A stretch of DNA of 64,000 nucleotides. Origin: Daphnia pulex (lineage: Eukaryota; Arthropoda; Branchiopoda; Diplostraca; Daphniidae). The position numbers were made by a program, and so were the translations under genes. Below, in pieces: positions 43,990 through 59,234 of this stretch. Each line of letters starts with the position of its first letter. The first letter of the stretch is position 1. The notes under the pieces were generated by a model. The model made no database searches. It was given only the letters and a program-made list of their open reading frames with translations, and was not told where the DNA came from. The stretch lies in NCBI RefSeq assembly GCF_021134715.1, contig NC_060023.1, forward strand, positions 868,001-932,000, given 5' to 3'.

Positions 43990-44847
43990 TTAATATTTAG
44001 GGTAAACAGCAGGGGCTTTGTAGGCTGGGGCTTTGTAGGCAGGGGCTTTGTAGGCTGGAGTGGTGTAGGCTGGAGTGGTGTAGGATGGGGCTTTGTAGGC
44101 TGGAGTGGTGTAGGCTGGAGTGGTGTAGGATGGAGTGGTGTAGACTGGCTCCTTGTAGGCTGAGGTAGTGTAGGATGGCGCGGTGTAAGCGGGGGCGGTG
44201 TAGGCCGGTTGTTTATATTCGGGAGCCTTGTAGGATGGAGCGGAGTAGGAAGCATCAGCTTTAGATTGGGGCTCAGCGTACTCGGGGTACTTGGCTTCGC
44301 CTTCGTATTTCACATCAGCGGTGTATCCGTTGGCGTCAGCCTTGTAGGTGACGATCTGGATGCGGCTGTCGGGGAGAACAACGCGGTAAGATCCGCTGAC
44401 TACGTTGTAGTCAGATTTCTCGTTGTGCTCGAAGTCATTGTAAGATTCTTTATCCTGGACGTCGTATCCGAAGCTGTAGGGTTGAGGGGCCTGAAAATGT
44501 GACAATTCAATGGTTGCAAATTAATTTTTGTCATTTGAGTCATTTAATTGAATTAAAACTTACGTATGTCACTTCTTCGTACTTGGGAGTCTCGTACTTG
44601 GGAGTCTCGTACTTTGGTGCTTTGTATTCAGCAGCCTTGTAGGTAGTGGCAGCAGCGAAGGCAAATAGGGTAACGAGGATGAAGGACTGTAGTTTACAAC
44701 AAATGAAAATTATTTTAAGTAATAGAAATCTTAAAGTTTGAGTCTCAACAATAATGGTGAACTAAAGTCTTTCATTGTCAAGAAAGACTTTCTTCTGGTT
44801 GTTCAGCTTGTGAAATATGCAATTGTGGTTACGATTTTTACCTTCAT
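43990..44847 (-). CDS. cuticle protein with Rebers-Riddiford chitin-binding domain
   Basis: Three exons (44847-44842 encoding only MK, 44686-44564, 44490-43990) sum to 210 codons, with the two-residue first exon typical of arthropod cuticle genes. A signal peptide (MKSFILVTLFAFAAATT) precedes KYETPKYETPKYEE repeats. The chitin_bind_4 domain follows: YSFGYDVQDKESYNDFEHNE, GSYRVVLPDSRIQIVTYKAD, ANGYTADVKYEGEAKYPEY. The C-terminal half is a run of PAYKA / YTTPAY repeats ending AVYPKY. It should be secreted into the exoskeleton and bind chitin. The consensus LPDGR is LPDSR here. A minus-strand TATAAAA lies 69 bases upstream of the ATG. Confidence 0.93.
44005..44230 (-). repeat. 15-bp coding minisatellite in the cuticle gene
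   Basis: About fifteen imperfect copies of a 15-base unit (GTAGGCTGGAGTGGT / GTAGGCTGGGGCTTT on the plus strand) encode the AYTTP / AYKAP repeats. The unit keeps the reading frame, so copy number can vary without breaking the gene. Confidence 0.85.
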
Positions 44848-44915
44848 GTTGGAGCAGTAGTTGACTTGTTTAAAACAGCTGGATAACTGATACTTTCCAA
44901 CTCATTCCTCCACGA

Positions 44916-44922
44916 TTTTATA
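44916..44922 (-). promoter_or_regulatory. TATA box of the cuticle gene
   Basis: TATAAAA on the minus strand, 69 bases upstream of the start codon. Confidence 0.7.
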
Positions 44923-47483
44923 CGAAAAAGAGTGACGACCGATGGCAATATGAGGGTGGAGCTGCAGGTAAAAAGAAGGTGAAGGTAAAACCGCAAATTT
45001 AGATATCAACATTGGTTAGTATTAGATCGTCGGTGCTGAACGATACATCAATCCAATTTAATTTTTGCATGTCAAAGATTTTATAGAACACAGGTGAAAT
45101 ATTTCCTTAAATAGGTTTTAATGTTTCTAACAGGAAAAGCGTAAGCATAAATACTGAATAGCGCTCTATTTGCAAGAATTAATGTTAGCTTCTAATAGAT
45201 CATTTCCATTTAACAAATAACAATATTTTGGGATTCGATTTCGTGGAGTTCTGGCAATCAGCAGCATTCTGTGTATCTGAATACACGTCTGAGCCGAGTA
45301 AAAAGAAAATCCTGTAAATAGGTCATATAGTTATGACCTGTGAAAATGAGTACGGATCAGCATCAACTAACCGGAGAAATTAGTTCCCCCAAGCCCCAAG
45401 GCCCAAAGAAAAACAGACCTGATTATCTTAGCGAAAAGAAACTATTCCGGAATGATGTACTGCACATACAAGAACTTTCAGAATGAAATAACGAAAATAT
45501 CAACTTTCCCTTTTTCAATTCTTTTTTGCTTGGACAACAATACGAACGATGGCGAGCGTCCTCAAATCTTAAAATAGAAAGGAAATTGAAGGTGACTGCC
45601 GTGTACAAGACCACACATATTTGCCAAATTGCTCCTGTCTACAACTTGTCTACCGAAATTGCACGATTCCAACACGATGGGATCTAAATTTAAAAAAAAA
45701 GACTACATCGAAGATATTTCTAAATGGCAAAGACTTGAACTCTATGGCATAATCGTAAGGGGAAACATCAATAAATCCAGTTAAAATTTCAACTGAAAGA
45801 AGGAAACAAATTGATATTGAACACACCAAGTTCCAATACCACAAAAATGTGCTGAACCATTTAGACACTGAAGACGCTTCCTCGCACCCAATTTTTTCTT
45901 ACATATTACTTCAAAGTGCAACACCGTTACCGTTGCATGTAGGGTGTGTTCCAATTGATGCACTTATACCGATGGTGAAAAAATAAAAAAATCCGGATAA
46001 GAGACGGGTGTAAAAGCGATGATTGATCTATCTCTGACAGGTTTCTCTTTCGCATTGAGTCGACAACTAGCAGCTGAAATGTTCTCTTGTCTCCCATTTA
46101 GTTGGACTCGACCTTCTATTGAGTTACTGGCGTTGCCTTTTACTTAAAAAACATTCTTTCAGCCCCCAAAAACGCGAATAACATTATCACAAACAAGAGA
46201 GAGAGCAGAAGAGATACCTAGAATACAGATTGTTTTGCTGAGTCTGCCTTTTTGATAAATAGCAGGACAATTCTCCCACTCTTGACTCAGTCATTAGATC
46301 ACTGGGAAGATAGTAGGTCGCTGGGAAAATATTGAATAATTAAACTCTCAGAATAACCCAAAAAATTACAACTATAGTTTTTAATCTAAACGTACAAGGT
46401 ACAACGTCCAAGTTCGCATTTGCTAAGTATCGACTTACAAATAAATAGCTGTTAATTCTAGTAAAAATTACTACGGAGTGCACTTCCGCAGAAAGTGCAA
46501 TGCAGTTTGAAATAAAAGAAATAATAAAATATTATACTCATCTCAAATTCAACTTTAACGGAATGGCGGATTTAACCTCCGTTTCGTCGGTCAGTTTTAC
46601 TAATAAGGTACACTGCTCCCTCGGTCTGCATTTCCACGATGAAATTAATTCTTTGCCTAATTAATGAAAACTGAATAGATCACACACAAACTACTGCATT
46701 TGTAATTAGTAGCAAACGCAAGTTTTAATCCTCCCTTCTAGGAACCTCCATTTCTTGTTAAGCCAGTTTTTTTAGATGGACCTGTTAAAAAATACAACGA
46801 GAACTTTATTGCTTCAAACTAAAACTTAAAAAAAATGGTCAGTTACTTCTTTAAGTAAAGAAAATATTTTTCAGAATACGGAAGAAGTACTTATAAAAAT
46901 GTGATGCAGAAAATGCCTTTAGTGGGGAACTAGGCTTCACATTCTAAAATCTGCATTAAGAAAGGTGACAATTTTCATTAGTACTGATTCCTATTGTTTA
47001 GCCAATCCCATTTTACATTCTTTTTCAAAAGAATTAAGTGTAATTTGGCACGAGTCTATCTCTATTGCGTATAAGTTGCGACATTAGGGATAAAAGGTGT
47101 AAGGACAATGTCCCCGTGAATACATTCACCCTCACATGAGTGTACACGAGGACACAGTGAAAAGGAAACTACGGAATGGTTAAGAATCTCCGTCGTGGCG
47201 TTAATGACATTTAAGGGAAAAAGAAAGAAAGCTATGGTCGTTTGGCTTATTGCTAGCTCTACCTATCTAGCGTGAACTTAAGTGAACTAGCCTCAATGGA
47301 GAGGACATTGGGAATCCCTCGAGAATCCCAGATGAATACGATACACTTGCAATTTCAGTCCCTTCGCCTAGATTACCAAGGTTTTAGTTTGGAACAGAAT
47401 CTAATTTCAGAGTATGCAATCGCGAGGACTAATACTAAACAACCTTATTCACTAAACCGACTTACTGCAGGCATCCGATCCCG
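44923..47483. other. intergenic
   Basis: 2.5 kb of AT-rich DNA with no supported gene or repeat. Short frames at 45423-45963 and 47272-47487 have no splice or domain support. I looked here for the missing transmembrane exons of the neighbouring IR remnant and did not find them. Confidence 0.4.
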
Positions 47484-48110
47484 TTAGAGCACAGGGAAGT
47501 TTGGGGGTTCCTTGTAGATAGTCTCCTTGAAGTTTATGCGTCCGAATATTTTCACCATCAGGTGGCCGACTGGTCGGGAATCGGAAGGAGGAAAACGTAA
47601 GAGCCATAACTCCACGGCAGAGTAATTAACAATTTTCAAGCGAGAAAATGTCGGCACGATAGCTGAAACTATCAAGTCGTTTTGCTGCAAGCAAACAAAC
47701 ACGTCATTAGTCATCAAGTAGTGAGAATAGTAACCAATAGTAACACCGTAATTATTACCCACATTATCAAAAAGGTAGCTGAAAAAGTCCTCTTCCATTT
47801 TGGGTGGGTTCCAGCAGGTTTCAGTCACTCTAACATGTTCGTACCTGGTAATTCCAAACAGTCAAACAAATTTTACTTTTTTTCCAATTAAAACTTATTT
47901 GATTATTACGTGAAATTAAACCGGGCTGTCAAATAATCGATAAGAACAACGCCTTTGACCGGTCCTGATAGTTCCCCTACCAGCGAGGCTGGCATCATTA
48001 CCATGGATCAGAATTAAGATTCGTTCAAGATCATTTTGATTCAAACTGTAAAATAAGTATTACCCAGATGATGCGGAGATGTTGGCCTTTGAGAAAATTA
48101 GGAGACTGGT
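47484..48110 (-). pseudogene. truncated ionotropic receptor remnant
   Basis: Four IR exons in correct order and phase: SPNFLKGQHLRIIW|GTAAT (about 48110-48063), SLVGELSGPVKGVVLIDYLT (about 47990-47910), YEHVRVTETCWNPPKMEEDF (about 47845-47765), and QNDLIVSAIVPTFSRLKIVN to a stop at 47484. They match lobe 1 of the intact IR at 13.4 kb. No in-frame start is present (a TGA lies upstream of the first exon) and no pore or transmembrane exons follow. It is probably a dead, truncated copy; a receptor with unseen distant exons is less likely. Confidence 0.65.
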
Positions 48111-48901
48111 ATAAACCGTGGAAGGAAGCCGTTGAAAAAAATCAATGCTCAAAAACTGAAACCAGCTATCAGAATCCACAAATCGAAAGACATTCCTGGA
48201 GGCCTTTGGTCGATTACCACGATAAGAAGCCAACTAATTTTGGTCAGCAATCGTAGTTTAGAACCCTCAAATGGCTTAAAAAGTTTATCAAGCCATAAAC
48301 AAATCTCGGAAAGGAGAGTAGACTCGATCATTTTGTTTTCTTAGAATCTGCCCGATTACTGCACACTCGTATAGCCGTACGACATGACAATGCAATGGCA
48401 TGGCATGCAAAATACAATAAATTAAAGAATAAATTAAATGAGTACGCAAACTGACGGAGGTCTCTGTCAATCTTTTCTGAAAGGCAGAATAATTGATTAG
48501 TAAATGCTTTGATTCTCACGAAAATGTCATCCAATTTTTTACTTTCACTTTAAATGGATAATTGATTGAAAGGAAATTTGGTCATTCCTAAGTTTGGATA
48601 ACCGAGGCCATCACTCACAGTTTGTTAGTTTTAGGTTTGGATTGTCTGAATTCTAACCATATTTTTGGCAATGTCAATTCAAGTTCGCATAGAATAAAAC
48701 CACACCCTGACACAATAGCAGTATCAGCCGGATCCATGGATAATGGAGAGAGAGAGATAGAAGGAAGAACAGGTTTCATAGCCCAAAAGGATAATCAAAT
48801 CTAGTAGATGCGGAAGAAGCAAACAATGTTTCCTTTCATTTTTTTCAACAGTAAAGACCTTGCTGGCGGCGCAATCGTCAGCAACTGAAAATCAGCTGTG
48901 G
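48111..48901. other. intergenic
   Basis: No gene recognised. Short overlapping frames on both strands at 48068-48534 are remnants or noise upstream of the IR fragment. Confidence 0.4.
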
Positions 48902-48909
48902 TATATAAA
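48902..48909 (+). promoter_or_regulatory. TATA box of the alanine-rich cuticle-like gene
   Basis: TATATAAA 82 bases upstream of the ATG at 48984. Confidence 0.7.
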
Positions 48910-48983
48910 GGCCCTGGTATCTCTTAGATTTCGTTAATTCCACTTCGAATTCCACCAGCTCCCAATCTCTTAAGCGAATCGAC

Positions 48984-49863
48984 ATGAAGATCTACGTAAG
49001 TTTTCAACTTCTTCTCTTAAAAATAATTTCAATCGACTCACCATTTGAATTTTTCGTATCAGATTCTCGCAGTGCTTTTGGGTGTGGTTTGCTTTGCATC
49101 CGCTCAGCAGAACCCAAGTGGATGGAACTACAATCCTTACCTCTACTTCCCTTACTCCGCTCTCAGCCCACCAGCACAGGAGACGGCGGAAGTAGCCGCC
49201 GCAAGGGCTTCTCACATGGCCGCTCACGCTGCTGCCGCTCGTGGACGACGATCGATTCCCGACAGTCCCGAAGTCTGGGCCGCTAAAGTCGAACATTACC
49301 GCGCCTACGCTGCCGCCGCCGCTGCCAACGGAGTTGTTACTTCTCTTCCAACTCTTTACACCAACGAAGTTGCTGCTGCTCGTGCCGCTCACTTTGCTGC
49401 TCACGCCGCTGCCGCTGCCCGCGGTAAACGATCCATCGCAGATGCCCCCGATGTGGCCGCTGCCAAACTCGAACATGTCCGCGCTCACGCCGCCGCTGCC
49501 GCCGCTAATGGAGTCGTTTCCAGCCTTCGCCATTTGGAACCCGTTGCCGTTTGGGGACCCCCACAGCCCGTCCAGGACACTCCCGAAGTCACTGCTGCCC
49601 GTGCTGCCCATATGGCCGCTCTAGCTGCCGCTCGTGGTAAACGATCCGTTCAAGACACTCCCGAAGTGATGGCCGCCACCATCGAGCATTACCGCGCCTA
49701 CAACGCCGCCGCAACCGCCAACGGATTTCCCATGACTTTACTCCCGGCCCGTTATGCCAACATGCCGTTCGGTATGCCCCAACCCGTTCAGGAAACGGCC
49801 GAGGTCGCCGCTGCCCGTCGCGCTCACATGGCCGCTCTCGCTCACGCCACTGCCCGAGGTTAA
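48984..49863 (+). CDS. alanine-rich secreted cuticle-like protein with dibasic sites
   Basis: Two exons (48984-48995 encoding MKIY, 49063-49863) give 270 residues. After a signal peptide (ILAVLLGVVCFASAQQ) the protein is a chain of imperfect modules built on [DE]TxEVxAARAAHMAAHAAA, a motif known from arthropod cuticle proteins, alternating with EHYRAYAAAAAANGVV. Three modules are followed by basic sites (ARGRRSIPD, ARGKRSIAD, ARGKRSVQD) that fit furin-like cleavage, so the precursor could be cut into four similar peptides. A tiny first exon and TATA box match the cuticle gene at 44 kb. A polyadenylation signal AATAAA lies near 49979. Structural role in cuticle is inferred. Confidence 0.85.
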
Positions 49864-52823
49864 ATCAACATCACAGATCTGAAACATGTCTATAGATGGC
49901 TGTGCCAGCTATCAGTCGCAATGTACACACCTGAATTATCTTCTCAATACTACCGATTCATTTCGAAATTGAACAAAAATAAACCGAACGCTTCTTTTCA
50001 TAAAATGGACGTTGATGTCTTCTTAGGGGAATTCGGTAAACGAACTGTTTTAACTTAAAAAAAACTCATACGAGGCGCTGAGTACTAAGTTAAGCAGAAT
50101 CTCATAAATTACAAAAGCAGAGCACTGCCATTAACACAACACTTTTAAATTTCTCTTTACTGCAGCGACATGACGAACGCGCTAGTTTGTGGGCATTTCA
50201 TTTGTCATACCAACTGCTCTCCATAAACAAATTGAAATTAAAATGCATGCTTATAAAATTTCAATGATCACCAAAGTCCAGTGTTTTTCAAAATAACCCC
50301 CAAAACAGTTAATGGTAATGAGATAAATAATAGTAATCAGTAAGTCTTACCGCAGTTTCCATGACTGATATCGGCTCCGATGGTTTTTACTATATGGGTG
50401 TCTCGATTCTCCTTGTCTATAAGAAAGACGTGGCTGAACAGGAGACGAAATTTAATATCATCAAATTACTAGGTTGGGAGTGTAGCAGCTTGAATAATTT
50501 CTTACTGATAGTTTGGGCAACTTCTATCAAGTATACATAAAAAGTCAGCATCACCTAATGGCGGAATTTTTACATTTGTTACTTCACCTGTTTTTGAGCG
50601 AAGAGACTGTTGACAAAATTCACAGATGTAGGGGTCACTCCGATGTTCAGTTCGATGGCAGTCGCTTTGTTCCTCGACCCTTCGTATTAGAAAGAATGAC
50701 TGTGTAGATTGGAGAAAAGAAAAATCTTCAAACCCTTGAATTTGGCTTACAGTTCAAAAGCAGTACATTGCCACCAGATGCCGTTCCCTTTCATTCCCGA
50801 CACTGTCGGTTCTAACCCCACTTTGTCGGGATAATGTGAAAGAAAGTTATCACTTTACTCAATTCTCTGACGTCTCACGTGAAGTAGGGCTTCCAGGCGA
50901 TCCAGAACAACGGTAAAATTGTACACTACCATAAGAATATCCATAAAGTTCATTGGAGAAATCGCACGCTAGATCGACGGTGATAATCTTCTTTTTCAAA
51001 GAGTTTTGTTGGGCTATCGTAACCATTCTGTCCTGCATGCAACAAAAAATTTAATTAAAACGGGAAAACGCGATGCTCAAGTAGTAAAACGGATCTACTA
51101 ACTAGTTGGGATAATCATTCTCTGACATTCCGTGGTCCATTTAGCCGGAGTCGAACGATGGTTACGTCTAGAAAGGTGTAGAGATTTTGCAAGTGGTGGC
51201 AAGTAGCAAGAAAAGAGGTTGTTTCGAGCGCCTAGATGAGATCATGGGGTTCGGTTGAATTTTCTCTCCTTCATGGCCAACTTTAACTGGAATATGAAAT
51301 ACTACCATCATAAAAATTTCTGCTACAGAAAAATGAAAACCAAAGTAAATTATTTTTAGATAGAAATGACTGAAACAATAGAGAAAAGAGATACCACTAC
51401 CAGTTCCACAAATGATGACATAAAAAAGTAAAGTTGATTTCGTGCAAGTCAAAGAGCCCTGGCTGCAAAAATCTGTTGGTTAATTCTACCAATTAAGCAA
51501 ACCCACATTTTTTAAATTCTTTTATACAACTAAGTACGCAAATTTTTCATGAACTGATCAATTACATTACTTAGTTCAGTTATTAAACAAGTACAACATC
51601 AAATCAGCTACTATTCATATTCTCGACAGCAACAACTGTTTACCTTTCTCTTTGAATGATTACCTTCTTCACGGGATTCAAAAATTTATGTTCTGTGATT
51701 CATGTCATATTAAGCAATGCTGAACCTTACAAAAGAACATGATGTTAATCAGGGACTCAGGGAGCACTATCACCACTGCAAAAACATATCGAGTTTGTTC
51801 AGCTATCATTTACCTGCACATGGGCATGGTGAAATGAATCAATCCAGTCTTATGGTTAACTACATTCTATAACAGTAAGTAAAAGTTCAATCAATTTCGT
51901 TAATTTTCAAGGAAATCATAAAAAGACAGCAATTTGGAAAGTCTGCAGAACACTGATAAAATACGACTACTAAGCAATTAAACAGGAAAGTTTACATTTC
52001 ACTGTTCTACACCTTATTGAGTCTCTCATCTGTTATTAAGTGTTAACTACCCTTCAAGTCTAAACATATTGGATCGGGAAATAACTTACATATACGGCTA
52101 GAATGACAGTACGACACCCCCATGAGGTGATGACTGACGATTTGACAAAGACAAAAGACAATGTTTCTGTATTCTGTTACATAGAGATGCAGCAAAAATT
52201 CAAGCGGGAAACCGGAAGCAAAGCAACCCCGCCCACAGCATACACCGCTGTAGGAGTGTAGGCTGTACTCATCCGACACGGGGAGGGGGGGGACAAAAAC
52301 TAAAGAAATATTATGTAAATATTATTAATTAAATTTTTTTATTGATTAGTTTTCATCAATATGTTTCATTCAAAAATTAAAATTCAAAAATTTACGGAAA
52401 AAATTATAGCATCTAATTGCGACCGCTAGATGGACAGAGAAGAACCAAAAAAAGAAGAAAAAGGAAATAATGAGGAAAAAGATGTTGGCTTGATATTTTT
52501 ATATCTTGTTATAATTATTTATTATAGGAGCCTAAGAGATTTTGTTTATTAAGGGGATTTAATATCGTAAATTCAAATTGTAAAAAAGTTTGCTACACGG
52601 CATCTAGTAACTGCGATTGCAAACTAAAAATGACTTTTCAGCGTCGTCTGCAACTACACACACGTGTATCTGTATCTAGATCGTCCAGTGTTTAAGATCG
52701 ATTAGATCGGCGTTTGTTCAGTGCTTCAGTGCTTACTTTTCAGTTATTTAATTGGCTTGCTCTTGAAAAAATTCTTAATCAAGAAAAGGTTTGTTAGTCC
52801 ATTATCTCATAAATTGACTGAAG
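49864..52823. other. intergenic
   Basis: About 3 kb with one IR-like exon remnant (listed separately) and no complete gene. A G run at 52280-52293 and AT-rich DNA precede NVL. The last 300 bases are shared with the NVL pseudogene's upstream region. Confidence 0.4.
50870..51032 (-). pseudogene. possible IR exon remnant
   Basis: After a strong acceptor (TTTTTTGTTGCATGCAG) the minus strand reads DRMVTIAQQNSLKKKIITVD, LACDFSNELYGYSYGS, FYRCSG before a stop. The pattern resembles the IR exon QSDLLVHYILPTIHRNTIVD / LTLPWTYDHFALL of the intact gene, but similarity is weak. No other IR exons were identified around it. Confidence 0.3.
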
Positions 52824-55744
<2,921 letters not shown>

Positions 55745-56748
55745 TTCTGTCAAGCTCACTATGACGACGAACAATTTGGGATGGAATTTCATATGTTAAC
55801 TGATAACTTGTATCTTCCCTGTGTTATTTGACCTTGCACATTGCCGTGTTTTGACTGCGTGTCATTAAAATGGTTTCTAATTTTACATTTGTTTTTCCTT
55901 CATGCAAAATGAGTGACCTTTCCAAAACGACAAGGCATGAATATTCGGAATATTTGGCTCAAGTAATTCCATTTTCCATATTCCTCCGTGAAACGTAGAT
56001 AATGATTGACGCAATACGTTTCGAAACATCAATACCCTAAAGGGATTAGTCTGTGGCTTTGTTTATCCTTGGACGTAAAATTTGTCCGCTAAACGCTAGC
56101 CGTGAAACAGCCGGGAGCCAATCAGGAAGTGAAGTTTATAGGTCTATCGCTATCGTCTGGTGCATCTGTATGATTACTATAGTCTGACCTTCATAGTTTG
56201 TTGGATTCAGGGTGGTTTTTGATCTCCATATCCCGCCCCTCTTGAAAAGGCCACATCGCAATCGATTCATAAAAAGGTGTTGTTGAATCAAGTATTGCGA
56301 AAAAGGGTTAAAACTTGATTGTGAAAGTGAAATACCATTTTTTATTGAGCGAAAAATAATTTGGGTGTGTCTGAATTAAGTTGACGTTTTCGTGAAATCG
56401 AGCTCAGAGATTTGGAACAAATTAAAAATCTGTCAAACTCGCTTAAAGCACTCTTTGTCCGGTAGGGTTGGGAGAGGATAGGAAAAATCAAGGTTTCAAA
56501 ACTTTCTCTTTGAAATAGAAGCGTTTCTAGAATCTCGCTTCATAAGGGACTAGAGCGTCCAGCGTGCCGTAACGGTGTTCAAAGACCCTCCAGCACGGAA
56601 GATCTTTTTGTCCCCTTTCAGTGATTCAGTCTTCTGTAGTCGTCTGCTAGACGCTGTCATTTTCTTCCTTCTTCAACAGTTCGTCACGTTGAATTGAAAA
56701 CTATTTAGCAGTGCAAAAATTAGATTCAAACCTAATCTAGTGGTTAAA
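55745..56748. other. intergenic between NVL and the F-box gene
   Basis: 3' flank of NVL and promoter/5' UTR of the F-box gene. No gene, RNA or repeat recognised and no TATA box near 56700, as expected for a housekeeping-type promoter. Confidence 0.45.
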
Positions 56749-58800
56749 ATGGATATCATTTTTAACCTTCAAAGTACAAATCGTCTTTCAACTCTCATTG
56801 CTTTACGCTGTGCTATTTTTGCTGATTTTATTATTGGCTTTTTAAAGGACGGAAGTTGCTGGGGGAAATTGCTGTTGAAATTCTGCAATATTTAGATGTT
56901 AATGATTTGAATGCAGCGGAAAGAGTTTCAACTGTTTGGAGAGAAGCAGTGATTAGTGGAAAGTTATGGGAAAAGCTTTTTAAGAAAAATGTAAGCTCAA
57001 ATCTGGCACACTATTCCCAATGCTTGTATCTTAGCCATATCCATCTGTGTTACATTGTGAATCTCTCGTGTAATATTGGTCAATACTAAACTTTTGAAAT
57101 TTTTCAATGTGTTTTCCAGATTGTGTTGCATCCACCATGGAAGAAAATGAACAGTATTATAGGAAAGCAGAAGATTAATTCAAACTCCCCGTTTATCTCA
57201 GAAGAAGATGATCCTGATGAGCAGTACTTTTGCAATGAACAAATGTTTTACAAGAAAATGTGCCTTATAATTGCTGACTCGCTAGATGTAAGTTGACTGT
57301 TCATGTTCTAATTAGGATTGCATCAAACTTTATGTTTGAAATTATTGTAGATTCTTGAGAAAAACTGGGTAACAGGAAACTATCAAGAAGAAATAGTCCT
57401 CCGTGGACCTGTAATTGGCCCTGTCAATTCAATTACATTCCTCATGGATGAGAAACATATTGTTCGTCATGTGGATTCTGAGAAAACATTTCAGTTCTTC
57501 AACAGGTGGTCTCTTGAATTGGAAGAGGTATGAAATATAATTGCTATAATCTACTCGTTAAACAAATCAAATGTCACAATTTGTTTCTTTCAGACCATTC
57601 CGTCTCGTACCGATTTACTCGGAAATAACCATCTGCATTGTTTTGTAACGTGTTTTGACTTCAGCGATGAGCTTCTAGCAGTTGGATATGGAAATGGAGT
57701 GGTGGACGTAATAGGAAGGAAATCGATTGAAACGGTAAATTGTAATGCTTATTGAAAAGTTGGCATAACGTTTAATTGTTGCAATTATTACACAGCTCCA
57801 CACGTTTCGGGATTTCGATTGGCCTTACGATCACAGCTTTGATGAAGACGATGCATATAATTTTGCCACAGAGAAAGTAATTCTTAGTCCCAAGCAACAG
57901 TTTCTTCTTTCCTATTTGGTAAAAGGGTTGTTAAGTGTTCCACATAGATGGTTTATGTCACATTTATTTTATTTCTTGTCAAATAGTATACTGCAACATC
58001 ATATTTTCTCACATTGAGGAAAATTAAAAGTGTCAAAGAAATGACTATTGCTCATCAGCTGCAATTAGACGAAAATGTGGAAGAATTAGTCAATTTGTAC
58101 ATGGACGACTTTTACACCGTCCTTTTTATCCGCTCAAGAACTAACCGAGGTCCGTCCGAAGAAATGTTTGAAATTCGCTCAACCGAGTCCTTCACTCCGC
58201 TCCACTCCTTCCCAGTTCAAGGTATTGTATCTGCTTACCATTATCTTAATGGATTACTCGTCATAGGAAAGCGCATAGGAAACAGTCAATTCTTAAGGTA
58301 ACACCAAATTCGCCATTTTAACCATTGAAAGCCTAAATAACGTTCGCCATTTATTCAAGGGTTTGGGATACCAAAACTGGTGTGTCAATTTGGAATGTCA
58401 ACCTTGACAAAGAGAAAATAGTCGACCTTCGGTATGTTTTACGACTTGCTTGGTTGAGGGGAATGCCCATGAATAACTCAAAATCTTTATTATTAGGATT
58501 ATTTCTGACAAGTATATTGTTAGCGTTAACGATCATGGTGAGTTGAAGCAATGGGATCTACACACTGTGCTCGACCATGCTGTGCCAGCCGACCAAGCCC
58601 TTCTACACAGGATAGGTAGCTCCAAAAACCTGAGCTCATGCGTCGGTGGTGGTATGGTGGCCGACGAATATCAAGTCGTGTTGTTTGGTTTTTTCCGCAC
58701 GGCACCCATCAAAGGCCAAAAGGAGAGTCCAATCATTGTGTCGTTGGATTTCATGAAGGGTCAGAATCGTGTTAAAAGACCTTTGCCACAGCTTTATTGA
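56749..58800 (+). CDS. F-box protein with WD-like repeats
   Basis: Nine exons (56749-56773, 56848-56990, 57120-57287, 57351-57527, 57594-57734, 57796-57918, 57987-58297, 58360-58431, 58497-58800) sum to 488 codons. The 25-base first exon (MDIIFNLQ) splices in phase to the F-box: LLGEIAVEILQYLDVNDLNA, AERVSTVWREAVISGKLWEK. The rest has the look of a beta-propeller with weak WD-like units: FLMDEKHIVRHVDSE, DFSDELLAVGYGNGVVDV, RVWDTKTGVSIWNVNL, YIVSVNDHGELKQWDLH. By family it would be the substrate adaptor of an SCF (Skp1-Cullin-F-box) ubiquitin ligase. The substrate is unknown. Confidence 0.88.
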
Positions 58801-59234
58801 GCTTTACCACCTAACTGAATTTTTTATAACCACTCTCACTTATCGACCATTTCCGACTTCCGTCTTTCAATATTCATATTGTTTTTATTCAACTTCCATT
58901 TTTCCGATTTCAAGTAGCCTACTACCTCCCAAATGATGGTTCGTAAATAACTATATGTAAGTGGTGAAGTTTAAATAAACAAGCTTTCATTGGATTAGAT
59001 TTGTGTAAGGGGATATGAATAATTGTGAGTTATGAGGACAAATCCTGAAATAGGTTAAATTTCGTTTGAGTTGCTAATGAAAACAGCAAGTTACAGAAAA
59101 ACGTGTTGCTAAAAATTGTTCATACCACCTACGGTACAGACTTACTTCCAATAATAAAAAAATCCCTTTCATTTGGTTACTTAAAACAGGCTAAATCCAA
59201 TTCAACATAGACAATACGTTTCAACTCATTTCTA
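58801..59234. other. convergent 3' intergenic region
   Basis: Between the 3' ends of the F-box gene (plus) and the RNR large-subunit gene (minus). AATAAA-like words near 58971 and AT-rich DNA; no gene. Confidence 0.45.

Noticed and set aside
48970-49611. A 213-codon Gly/Ser-rich minus-strand frame
   Set aside because: It is the antisense of the GC-rich alanine repeats of the cuticle-like gene; the plus strand has signal peptide, intron and TATA box.
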